From Entamoeba invadens IP1 (Eukaryota > Evosea > Mastigamoebida > Endamoebidae): DNA of 13,340 nucleotides. Positions 1 to 7,477 of the stretch are shown here, one piece after another; positions within the stretch are counted from its first letter, which is position 1, and each line of letters opens with the position of its first letter. Position numbers and translations under genes: made by a program. A model generated the notes under the pieces. That model was given only the letters and a program-made list of their open reading frames with translations, made no database searches and was not told the origin of the DNA. The stretch is taken from NCBI RefSeq assembly GCF_000330505.1, contig NW_004191848.1, positions 31,818-45,157 on the forward strand, written 5' to 3'.

Positions 1-51
1 ATTCATAATTTAAAAATATATAACATAATAAATTTTAAAAACAGATCAAAA

Positions 52-687
52 TCAATTTAAAGAAATTTTAGTCTTTTCTCGATAAGTGCCAAGTGATTCT
101 TGGAGCATTGCAAAAAGTGTGTCAATTTTTAAATTGGCTCTTAGTGCAAATTTTACTTTCGAAAAGTTTTTTTAATACACGCGGAACTCGGTATTATTGC
201 AATACAACAACAAACAACTTCGTACAACTTTGGGAATTTTTCCCGCTTAAAAGGAAAAAAGTCGCGTAAACTATTTTTTTAAATTCCAGTACTTTTTTAT
301 ATTTTGTTCAAATTCACTTTGGTGATGTTTTGATCTCAAGTCACGGCAAAACATTTCAATTGACAACCCCCGTCGAAAACATGTTCGTTCAATTACAATG
401 CCAAATAAATCTATTTCTTTTTGAATATCTTCATAACCCGGACCAGCTATAATTTTTTCTCCCATTATAATAGTTTTTAAACAATAGAAAATGTCACATA
501 AATAATCCAAATCTCTTTTTTTATTATTTTTTTTCAAGTGCTTCACTTATTAAATAATGTTTACAATCAATTTGCGTTTTTTTGTGTTAACATTAATCGT
601 TTGATCACATTTAAAATAGCGCAATAGAAATTGAAATCTAAGCTTCGTCAGAACTTGAAGTACAACGGACGGATTATTTAAACACTT
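52..687 (-). pseudogene. hAT transposase relic, C-terminal dimerisation region
   Basis: After the core, the frame reads from 687 to 271 with a tandem TAA TAA at 547-552. It then changes frame at about 272, giving SLRDFFPFKREKFPKLYEVV and, a few residues on, AIIPSSACIKKTFRK (about 155-272). A last change at about 160 gives SKVKFALRANLKIDTLF and ends at TGA 52-54. The block FPKLYEVV, then IPSSA, then a KTF near the end matches the hAT C-terminal dimerisation signature (YPxLxxLA...IPxSSAxxERxFS). Here the usual Glu-Arg is replaced by Lys-Lys. Position at the 3' end of the same strand and direction as the core supports a single original gene. The middle part (271-546) alone would not be recognisable. 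Confidence 0.75.
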
Positions 688-1965
688 TGAAGTTTTTGTG
701 AAAAACACTCATTAAGTTCCGTTTTATTATCAATTGATTCTATAACTGATTTTATCGTGACATTAATATAAACTCCAAAACATTTTGTTGTTTCTATAAA
801 ATCGGGAAGTATACAAAGACGTGTTTGTGATTCAATACACAACTCGTTTAAAACTGTATAAATATCATTGAACAAACACACACTAAAATGTATATAGGAG
901 TTGTTCAAAGAAAATATTTTTATATAATCTTGCATTTCAACATCGAATTCTTTAATTTGTTTTTCGACCATTTCGCCATATACATCTGCTTGTTGTTCTT
1001 CGTCTTGTACAAATTGCTCAATCAAATATTCACTTTTCAGGATTGCCGACGAAGAATTTGCCATATAGTTCCACATTGTTGCAGAGTAAGTGGACAATTT
1101 ACATTTTTTGTGTTGTTGGAATTACAAAACGTGTAGTATTCTTTTAGCTTCGTTGAGTTACACAACCATTTAATAAATGTTGTCACTATATCGAATGGTG
1201 CTTCCGTACCTACATCTTGGGCAAACAAGTTGCATCTATGAGCGGGGCAGTGTACTCCATAAAACTTTCTTTCAATTATATTTCCTTCTGGATTTTTTAT
1301 CGGAACCAGTTTCATTTTTCATGTGTTTAATCATGACGTTATCACACCCCATACTTGCTGATGCACCATCTTGTGTGCTTCCAATAAATTTGCGCAATGG
1401 GAACAACTCTTCTTTGTTAGTATCAAAAGCAAGTGCGTTAAAAATCCATTAACACATTGATTCACCATCACTTTCTTCATAATACTCTGACAATAACAAG
1501 AAACACTCAGAGAAATCAAATTTTATGCACACATGTATAAAATTTTCAACAAATGTAATCCCATCCTTTTAAAATGTATCAGATGAAATTGCAAAACAAA
1601 CACAAATTTTCAACATTTTAGACAATTTGTCTCGAAAGTATAATACTATTACTTTTAAGTCGACGATGTTCACTTCTTAAACTAACTGCAAGTTTATATA
1701 TATATAAACTGCTTCTGTAGTCAATTGGGATGAATTAATCACCAACAATTGTTTTATAATTGAACAACACGTTTCAGATATTTTGTATTTGGTTGTTAAA
1801 TGATTTATGACGTTTTGAACAATTTTCCGTTTATGAATTAGAACTTTATTCGTTGTTGTTGTGTTGTTACTTTTTCGTCCTTTGTTGTATTAGAAAACAA
1901 CAAGTCATAAGCTCCTTTATATTTAATCAAATCAATTTTAATTGGAACTTTACAAAATTAAATTA
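680..1965 (-). pseudogene. hAT transposase relic, catalytic core
   Basis: The core reads in one frame from about 1885 to 1274, crossing stops at 1677-1679, 1569-1571 and 1449-1451, then switches frame to 1315-1040 and again to about 1097-680. Recognisable hAT landmarks appear in order. SSDTF lies at about 1585 and is the likely first catalytic Asp region. GSTQDGASASMG at about 1350-1385 matches the conserved T-D-x-A-S-x-M block that holds the second catalytic Asp. VHCPAHRCNLF at about 1220-1255 is the conserved CxxH block. This is followed by a Ser-Thr-Lys helix typical of the segment before the insertion domain. The 678-1097 piece continues the helical region. Apparent starts at 1097 (TTG) are not real starts. 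Loss of frame at several A-runs fits neutral decay. Confidence 0.85.
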
Positions 1966-2771
1966 ATTGTCTTGATATTTACTCGTCATCGTATTTACTA
2001 AAGGGAATTTCAGTGTATAATGAAAAACACCATCATTATAATTAAACATTTCTTCAACAAAGTTTTCAAGTTCTGGTACTTCACATGTTGAATTTTAAGA
2101 CTTAATTTTAATTAAATGTTTAATTGTTGGTGAATCATTTAATGAATTTGGTGTTATAAAAAATTGTATTAGAGAAATGTTCTTAATTTTGGTAATATTT
2201 TTTTGTCGATGCAATTTGATTACACATTTCTTCATGTTGCAATTTACTTTGTACTGTGTCTTTTATATTTTCAGGTGAATTCTGAGGCATACCAAATGCT
2301 GATGGAATGATTAAGAACATAGAAGAACTATATTTGAACGCAGAAGGCGTGTTAAAATTAATTGGTACAATATTACTTGCCGAAGATGTCATTTCGAATG
2401 AGGAAACTGTTGGATTGTTTGGTGGTAAAGTTTTTATACGTAAAAAGTAAGTGGACACAATGTTGTGTTTGTTATTTGTAACATTGGAATAATTTCAATA
2501 TGTGTAGATATGTTTAAATTCGATTTGTTTATATTGGTTAAATAATTTGTGTTCATTAAATAATTGTTCAATAACAAATTTAAAAAGTCGAGTCGTTTTC
2601 TGTGAATTGGATTGCTTTTCTGGAGCAGTGTCTGTGTAATACAGTCTTGTTTGATATTTTATTGTCGATAGTAAGTGTTGGATGTTTATAAGAGGGGTCT
2701 ATAAATGCTAAAGCATCTTCTTTATTATACACAATGACAGTAGACTTATGGCATTTATAATTGTTTTTCAC
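1966..2771 (-). pseudogene. hAT transposase relic, N-terminal part
   Basis: This is the 5' part of the broken hAT gene. It reads in three pieces: about 2771-2580, then 2581-2183 interrupted by TGA at 2495-2497, then 2193-1966 interrupted by TAA at 2095-2097. The pieces join end to end with only small overlaps, which is why they are taken as one gene. The middle piece is rich in Ser, Thr, Asn and Pro; the last contains an acidic stretch reading CEVPELENFVEEMF. No Met codon marks a clear start, and apparent starts here are GTG, which is not meaningful in a eukaryote. No zinc-finger (BED) signature can be named with certainty. Its assignment to the same gene as the core rests on continuity, not on a motif. 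Confidence 0.55.
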
Positions 2772-3061
2772 TCCGCGTGTTTGTCACTTTTTACATAACC
2801 TGTTTTTCAAAAGTCTGTACCGAAGTGACCCCAAAATTTGTTTTATTTTGAGTATTATTTTTGGGAAACGAATTTTTTGTTATAAATTTTGATTATTTTT
2901 CCGAGTAAAATAAAAAAGGTCTTCAAAATAATTTTTTACTTGAAGAATTTTTAAGCATAAGAAACTTCCATATAAAACATAAAATAATGGTATTTTTGTT
3001 TTATAAAAACACACAAATGATCCCATAGGTGCATTTTTTAAAAAGAAATGATAATTATTAT

Positions 3062-3360
3062 ATGTCAAAACCTTCAGAGTCAACCCTTTATTTATCAGAA
3101 AAAGAAAAAAATGGCAAGAGCAAAAGCGTTTCTCGAAGAAAATTATTCTTACCGTGCCGTCGCAAAAATAGTTGGAATTTCAAAAACCATAGTATCTGAA
3201 TTAAAAAGAGGGGGAGAGGCAAAACTGAAGAAATTTGGTCGATTAAAAAAGTGTCTAGAGAACATATTCAATTTGTAGTAAAACAGACAATTGATTCAAT
3301 TCCAAAAAGATTTAAATTAAACATCGAGAATCAAGTAAAATTTATAGTATATTTGCTTTA
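3062..3360 (+). pseudogene. Tc1/mariner-type transposase, N-terminal DNA-binding fragment
   Basis: Frame one starts at ATG 3062 (MSKPSESTLYLSEKEK). It shifts at an A-run near 3101-3111 into a helix-turn-helix piece reading ARAKAFLEENYSYRAVAKIV then GISKTIVSELKR (3111-3215). It shifts again at the A-run near 3250 into KKVSREHIQFVVKQTIDSIP and stops at TAA 3358-3360. The helix-turn-helix followed by a basic GR(P/L)KK linker is the usual start of Tc1/mariner transposases. The second DNA-binding domain and the DDE/D catalytic domain are absent, so this is a truncated remnant of about 95 codons with two frameshifts. A pogo-like origin cannot be excluded from this fragment alone. Confidence 0.65.
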
Positions 3361-4182
3361 ATTTATTATTTTTTGGTTTTTAGAATTCAAAATTTTATTA
3401 TTATTTGTATTGAAAGAGAAACCTCGAGTTTGTTTTTTGTTTGAAATAAAAATTTAACCAAATTAATTTTTAGTATTTTGACATTAATGATTCGGATTAA
3501 TTCATTGAGATGTATGTTGTTGTGTTATTAGCACAACTATACTGTGTGTGTTGTCTAGTAGAATATCTAATTATTGTCCAACCAAATAACGGGATCGGGT
3601 TTTTTGGAAAAGGCTGGTTAATATTTCAATAAAGTCCCGATATCGTCCGAAAATAATCGAAAGGTATTGGTATTTTTTAAATTAAGTCTGTACTTTCGAT
3701 TTTTTTTTGTTTTAGAGAAAAATAAAAAATAAAAAACGGGATTTAAGGAAGTTCTAAAAATACTGCGTTTCAGACTTTTGAACTACAGTTTATTTTGTTG
3801 GATTCATTTGAAATTTGTACAAAATATATCACAATCATTTTTTTAAAATAATTTAAAAAAGTGTTAATTTTAATTAAGAATAAATGTTGTAATAATTATG
3901 ACTATTGTCAAATATGATATTAGGTGCTCTAAAATTGTTTTATTAAACCATGTCTTATTTAAACAACAAATAAGTTAAAAATTGATTGATTACACGACAA
4001 AAACATTTCAACATAATAACTGAGTTAATAATCAATTTTATCAATATAAAAAAATGATAATATTTTGAACTCTTAATAATATAATAGTTGCAAATTCAAC
4101 AACAAATGATAAGAAGTTGATAGACAACGACGTTAATACATACAAGATAAATTAAAAAACAAGAATTTCAAATTATTTAAAA
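3361..4182 (+). other. AT-rich stretch without recognisable genes
   Basis: About 820 bases of A/T-rich sequence with many homopolymer runs. No frame on either strand resembles a protein. A modest GC rise at about 3588-3660 (ACGGGATCGGG, then GTCCCGATATCGTCCG) has imperfect inverted similarity but no convincing terminal repeat. It lies between the Tc1/mariner fragment and the left end of the next element. Confidence 0.5.
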
Positions 4183-4232
4183 TATAGGTAGGCCACAGAG
4201 CCGTTACTGGCAACAAAGGGGTTACCGAACCA
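4183..4232. repeat. Left terminal inverted repeat of the 2.2-kb element
   Basis: Begins TATAGGTAGGCCACAGAGCC, then GTTACTGGCAACAAAGGG. It pairs with the reverse complement of 6348-6397 at 42 of 50 positions with no gaps. An open frame on the minus strand (4173-4379) crosses it but is low complexity and is not treated as a gene. Confidence 0.75.
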
Positions 4233-4585
4233 AAAAGTTGTTTTTTTATATTGAAAAAAATTTCTTTCATTTTTTCTTTCATCTTTTAGGTTTTTTTCTT
4301 GAAAAGTGGTAGATAAAGTATTTTTTTCTGCCCGAGCTGGTTTTTGTTGGCAAAGAAAAAAAGAAAGAATTTTTTTCAAATCATAACCTAAATTGGTAAG
4401 AATTTTGTCTTTTATTGGTTGAACAAAAGCATTATTTAATTAATTTTCAATAATATTTTTTACTAAAAACAATAATTATTTTTACAATTGTCAAACCATG
4501 TTTTTTTTAAAAAAAACTTCCAGATTCAGTTGGCAAAACGTGATATTTTTTACCAACAATGAATAGTTTTCAAAAATAATGTAAA
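4233..4585. other. AT-rich filler inside the 2.2-kb element
   Basis: Long T and A runs (for example 4240-4300 and 4500-4516) and no protein-like frame. Nothing further is recognised between the left terminal repeat and the nested MITE. Confidence 0.5.
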
Positions 4586-4814
4586 TAAAGACCAACAGAA
4601 AATTGTCGTACAGCAAGAAAATAATCGTACACTTATGATTTTAGTATCAAACAAACCAAAAAATAGGGAATGTTTTTTCACATATTAAATTTGACTAAAC
4701 AATCAGGAAAAAAATTGGGTTTAAAAAATAAAAACCCGACTTTATACAGAAAAATACCATAAAACAATGTGTATGACTATTTTCTGCTGTACGACAGTTT
4801 TCTGGTGCTCTTTA
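4586..4814. mobile_element. 229-bp MITE nested in the 2.2-kb element
   Basis: The first 45 bases (from TAAAGACCAACAGAAAATTG through GTCGTACAGC) are the reverse complement of the last 44 (4771-4814) with five mismatches and one single-base gap. TA stands at both outer edges (4586-4587 and 4813-4814), consistent with a TA target duplication. The interior of about 140 bases is A/T-rich and non-coding. Short length, long terminal repeats and no gene are what define a Tc1/mariner-type miniature element. Its repeats do not match those of the surrounding 2.2-kb element, so it belongs to another family and inserted later or was carried along. Confidence 0.78.
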
Positions 4815-4847
4815 AGCCAAAATTTAATACCCAAATTAACGGGAAAT

Positions 4848-5215
4848 TCATTTTAATGAGTAAAAAATAACACAAATAATCAACTTTTTCCTGATGATAT
4901 TTGAATGGTTCTCAAGCCTCAAAAAACAATACATCAAATAAAAAAGCATTATTTTTGATACATGTCGGCAAGCGAAAAAATTATCTTCGAGAGAAGTATA
5001 TAACTTATTATTGTGTGTGCGTGGGATAATCCAGATTTTGATAAAAAGTTCGTGTATATTTCTGAAACAACAAATTGGACAGGCAGGAAAACGTCCGTTA
5101 TAAATTATAGTCAATAAAAGTCGTTTATGTGCTTTTAGATGTGTTGACAGCGGGGTGTACTTCAAGGGTGTCCTTGAAGATGTTTGTTTAAGAAAGCGTG
5201 ATGGGGTGAAATAAA
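4848..5215. other. Unassigned coding-like remnant
   Basis: Composition rises above the surrounding A/T-rich sequence. On the minus strand a frame is open from 5165 down to 4848 (105 codons), with CPICC near its middle, but it has no ATG. On the plus strand a frame from ATG 4962 reads MSASEKIIFERSI, stops at TAA 5001-5003 and continues as IVCAWDNPDFDKKFVYISE to TAA 5115-5117. A neighbouring plus frame reads RCVDSGVYFKGVLEDVCL at about 5130-5190. The plus-strand pieces look slightly more protein-like, but I recognise no family and cannot decide the strand. It may be the remains of the element's own gene or of captured sequence. Confidence 0.3.
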
Positions 5216-5481
5216 AGAGTTTTTAAAATCATCTTTTTGTTGTCGATAGACTTCTAAGAAATTTTATAACAACATTGATTATTTTTTTAAAATGTATACA
5301 AAATGTTTTTGGTCCTCAAAAAGAATTGTAGTGGTTTGGAAATATTTGAATGACATTTTTTATAAATAATAGTAAAAACAATAATTTAAAATGTCTTTAA
5401 AAATTTATCAGAAAATAAAAATTAAAATACCTTCAATTAACAAATATTTTTTTCCGATTAATTTTTAACTCAAAAGTGAAA

Positions 5482-5490
5482 AAAAATTCA
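5482..5490 (+). promoter_or_regulatory. Initiator-like element upstream of the 5505 reading frame
   Basis: AAAAATTCA matches the initiator consensus described for Entamoeba histolytica core promoters, 14 bases before ATG 5505, which fits the very short 5' leaders of that genus. No good TATA-like GTATTTAAA box is visible about 30 bases upstream. In such an A-rich region a chance match is possible. Confidence 0.35.
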
Positions 5491-5504
5491 TTCGAAATCC
5501 ATTC

Positions 5505-5874
5505 ATGAAACCCAAGTATCAAACCCAACTAAAACCGCCAGAGTTCAAAGCGGCAGTTATGTGCAATGCCGACCGACTCAAAGGGAGGCTCGAGAACGAG
5601 CACGAAATTTTTGCAAGATTCAAAGCCTTGGAAGAAGAAGTGAATCAACAACAATTTGTGAGAGAACAAGTGGAGATCATGCTGTCTGAGTTCTATGATC
5701 TCCCATTTATTCACAAAGGGTGGATTGAAGATTTTAACGTGTTCATGGGAGGAGGGAGAATTGCAGGGTCATAATTGAGAAAGATATTCAGTATTTTAAA
5801 AACAAGGTAACATTCCTATCTTGAATCTCTACGAGAGGAATGCTCTCAATGCTTTCATATCTAAGGGACAATAA
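5505..5874 (+). pseudogene. GC-rich gene relic of unknown function inside the 2.2-kb element
   Basis: The frame from ATG 5505 encodes 89 residues and stops at TAA 5772-5774. The protein-like reading then continues in the next frame (ENCRVIIEKDIQYFKNK, from 5756) and in the third (NIPILNLYERNALNAFISKG, 5809-5871, stop 5872-5874). So it is best read as one gene of about 123 codons with two frameshifts. The first part is charged and probably helical (RLKGRLENEHEIFARFKALE, then EEEVNQQQFVREQVEIMLSE). GC is about 44% over 5521-5760 by hand count, well above its surroundings. I do not recognise the family. No transposase motif is seen. It could be a captured host gene fragment or a small element-encoded protein. 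Confidence 0.5.
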
Positions 5875-6347
5875 GAGAGAAAGTTTGTAACTCATCATTA
5901 ATATTTTCTAAATAAAAACAAAAAATTTAATTGTAATTAATAAAAAATATTTTTTTGGAATCAAATTTTAACCATTTTTGTCAAAATATTTCAAATAAAA
6001 AATTAAGATATGGTATTATTTTTAAAATAAAATAATAATAGTCATAATGAAAAACCCTCAAACTACAATTTAAAGTATAAAGAACAAAAAAGATCAAAAG
6101 TCAACACGGCTCAACACGGCTTTATCGAGCCCACTTTCATTTCTTATATTACATTACAACAAACCCATATATTGCTTATAATTTGATTTATTTTTCGTTG
6201 TTTTTAAATTTATATTTATTTTAATTATAAACCAAAAATAAAAAAGAAGTTTTTTTATTTTTAGAACACACTTTTTTAATCTTGGCATATTTTCATTTTG
6301 GTAAAACCGTTTCAAAAATTTATCAATACCCATAGAAATCTTCCAAA
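5875..6347. other. AT-rich stretch before the right terminal repeat
   Basis: Mostly A/T runs with no protein-like frame. One perfect 10-bp tandem pair, TCAACACGGC twice at 6101-6120, is the only distinct pattern and is too short to interpret. Confidence 0.5.
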
Positions 6348-6397
6348 TTGTTCTGTAACACCTCTGTCGCCGGGAATGGCTCTGTGGCCTACCTATA
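6348..6397. repeat. Right terminal inverted repeat of the 2.2-kb element
   Basis: Ends GGCTCTGTGGCCTACCTATA, the exact reverse complement of 4183-4202. The inner 30 bases match the left copy at 22 of 30 positions, so the repeat fades inward, as expected for an ageing element. Confidence 0.75.
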
Positions 6398-6803
6398 CCG
6401 ACTTTATCAAATATTTGTATGATATAAACAAATTTAAAGATTGTTTATATTTGCTTTAAAATAATCTTTGTTTTTCTTGTGATTATATATAAACTAGTGT
6501 GTATTTTACATATTTATTGTTTTTTGTTTCAGAATTTTAAAATTATACACAACAATTATTTTTGCTGTTCAAAAAAACATGAAATGACAAAATAAAATTT
6601 GATTTTTTATTAGTTTATTGACTAAATAAAAGACCAAAAATGTATTACTTGAAAAAGTGTAGAAAAAACGGCTGGAGCTAAAAAATCTTTCAAGGTAAAA
6701 TTTTACGGACATCAAGCAAAGCCTAATCAAAATATATAATATTAAAAGTTTGTTTTACACATGTCGATAATAAATATATACCCAAAAATGGATTAGCAAT
6801 TAT
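6398..6803. other. Intergenic stretch, 3' flank of the secreted-protein gene
   Basis: AT-rich and without a protein-like frame. On the minus strand, TAATT follows a few bases after the stop codon of the 6804-7355 gene (AAATAATTGC). That resembles the short A/T polyadenylation signal reported for Entamoeba, but the motif is common in such sequence. Confidence 0.4.
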
Positions 6804-7355
6804 TTAAAGCAAACATGCAATAAATAAAGCAAGCATAGCAAATACCTCAAACTCACCTTCCGAATACATAGTGTAGAATCTATTATTTGATAAACATTTT
6901 TCAAGTTCAACTGGTTCATATTCTTTAATTGCAGTTCCTGAGCAATCTTTTGTGTTGTAAACATTATAAGACACTTTTCCATCCGCCTTACTGGCCTTTT
7001 CCGAAGATGAATCCCCCGTTTGTGTACATTCAGAATATGGGTATTCAATAGGATTTGCGTCTTTTTCACTGAATATACAATCTTTGGCATCCTTGTATTC
7101 ATAAAACATGTAATAATACTCCGGTAAATCATCTTGTACCACTGCATTTGCGCCTTTTGGAATAACTTCATCTTTAATCCAATTACTGCATGTGGACGAT
7201 TTGTATGATTGTATATTATCTCCTTCTTCAACATATTTATAATAAGTATTATCTCCATCGTAATAGCATTGTCCGTCTTTATATATAGTAACAGAATAAC
7301 CAGTAGTACTAATTAAATATTTAGCAGAAGCAATTGCCAGTAGTAATGAGAACAT
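6804..7355 (-). CDS. Small secreted or surface cysteine-containing protein, 183 aa
   Basis: This intact reading frame runs from ATG 7353-7355 to TAA 6804-6806. Residues 1-11 (MFSLLLAIASA) form a short signal peptide with likely cleavage after Ala11. The mature part is rich in Tyr, Asp, Lys and Glu, with six cysteines at 30, 56, 93, 110, 138 and 154. The last 12 residues (FAMLALFIACLL) are hydrophobic with no basic residue after them. That tail could be a GPI-anchor signal (spacer YSEGEFEV before it) or a short membrane anchor. No N-x-S/T glycosylation site is present. Cysteines fall in three pairs, each opening with a Y-rich turn (IYKDGQC, EYKDAKDC, VYNTKDC). Codon choice is ordinary and no intron is evident. 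I recognise no named family. A surface or secreted role is inferred from topology only. It is the only apparently functional gene here, flanked on both sides by element relics. Confidence 0.85.
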   Translation of the reverse strand: MFSLLLAIASAKYLISTTGYSVTIYKDGQCYYDGDNTYYKYVEEGDNIQSYKSSTCSNWIKDEVIPKGANAVVQDDLPEYYYMFYEYKDAKDCIFSEKDANPIEYPYSECTQTGDSSSEKASKADGKVSYNVYNTKDCSGTAIKEYEPVELEKCLSNNRFYTMYSEGEFEVFAMLALFIACLL

Positions 7356-7378
7356 TTGAAATTAAAAGTTATAAAATG

Positions 7379-7386
7379 CTTATATA
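7379..7386 (-). promoter_or_regulatory. Possible TATA-like element for the secreted-protein gene
   Basis: On the minus strand TATATAAG lies 24 bases before the ATG at 7355. Entamoeba genes have 5' leaders of only a few bases and a TATA-like box about 30 bases before transcription starts, so the spacing is roughly right. It is not an exact match to GTATTTAAA, and A/T-rich look-alikes are frequent. Confidence 0.28.
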
Positions 7387-7422
7387 TTAATGTAAATAAA
7401 CAATAACATCTATAAAGTGTGT

Positions 7423-7451
7423 AATTCGACAATTTTAATAATTGTCGAATT
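7423..7451. repeat. 29-bp perfect inverted repeat upstream of the secreted-protein gene
   Basis: AATTCGACAATT (7423-7434) and AATTGTCGAATT (7440-7451) are exact 12-base arms around TTAAT. It sits about 70 bases before the start codon at 7355, so it could be a binding site or a hairpin, or the trace of a small insertion. No function can be assigned. Confidence 0.8.
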
Positions 7452-7477
7452 GTTAAAATTGTTAAAATTGTTAAAAT
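7451..7477. repeat. 9-bp tandem repeat, three copies
   Basis: TGTTAAAAT is repeated three times without error, starting at the last base of the palindrome arm. A partial fourth unit follows. It is probably a simple slippage repeat; overlap with the palindrome suggests they may have arisen together. Confidence 0.85.

Larger units (their letters stand above)
52..2771 (-). mobile_element. hAT-family DNA transposon relic (transposase region)
   Basis: Read on the minus strand through successive frames, the stretch gives one nearly continuous hAT-type transposase: a low-complexity N-terminus, a catalytic core with the DGAS and CPAH signatures, and a C-terminal FPKLY...IIPSSA dimerisation region, all in the right order and orientation. 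I count at least six in-frame stops (for example at 2495-2497, 2095-2097, 1677-1679, 1569-1571, 1449-1451 and the tandem pair at 547-552) and about eight frame changes. No complete reading frame remains, so it cannot make transposase. Terminal inverted repeats and a target duplication were not found; the 3' end may lie outside the window. The three parts are listed separately. Confidence 0.85.
4183..6397. mobile_element. TA-flanked inverted-repeat element, 2.2 kb, probably non-autonomous
   Basis: The outer 20 bases at the left (4183-4202, TATAGGTAGGCCACAGAGCC) are an exact reverse complement of 6378-6397, and the next 30 bases match at 22 positions, giving ~50-bp terminal inverted repeats. 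Both repeats end in TA next to TA, so TA is a plausible target duplication, as in Tc1/mariner-like elements. No DDE transposase motif is visible inside. It holds a nested MITE, some unassigned coding-like sequence at 4848-5215 and a GC-rich gene relic at 5505-5874. The most economical reading is a non-autonomous element that took up unrelated sequence; two independent solo repeats in opposite orientation are the alternative. Confidence 0.65.

Noticed and set aside
888..1452. Plus-strand open frames at 888-1136 and 1177-1452.
   Set aside because: They are shadows of the minus-strand hAT core, which carries the recognisable motifs.
2880..3083. Minus-strand 67-codon open frame.
   Set aside because: Low complexity, Phe/Lys/Leu-rich, no motif, and overlaps the plus-strand transposase fragment.
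3585..3665. Possible hairpin or terminal repeat from CGGGATCGGG and GTCCCGATATCG.
   Set aside because: Pairing is short and imperfect, with no partner or target duplication.
4173..4379. Minus-strand 68-codon open frame at the left terminal repeat.
   Set aside because: It spans the terminal inverted repeat and poly-A/T runs; no protein family features.
6101..6120. Tandem TCAACACGGC pair.
   Set aside because: Two copies of 10 bases are too little to interpret.
6800..7258. Second minus-strand open frame of 152 codons.
   Set aside because: It overlaps the 183-residue secreted-protein gene in another frame and lacks the signal peptide and cysteine pattern.
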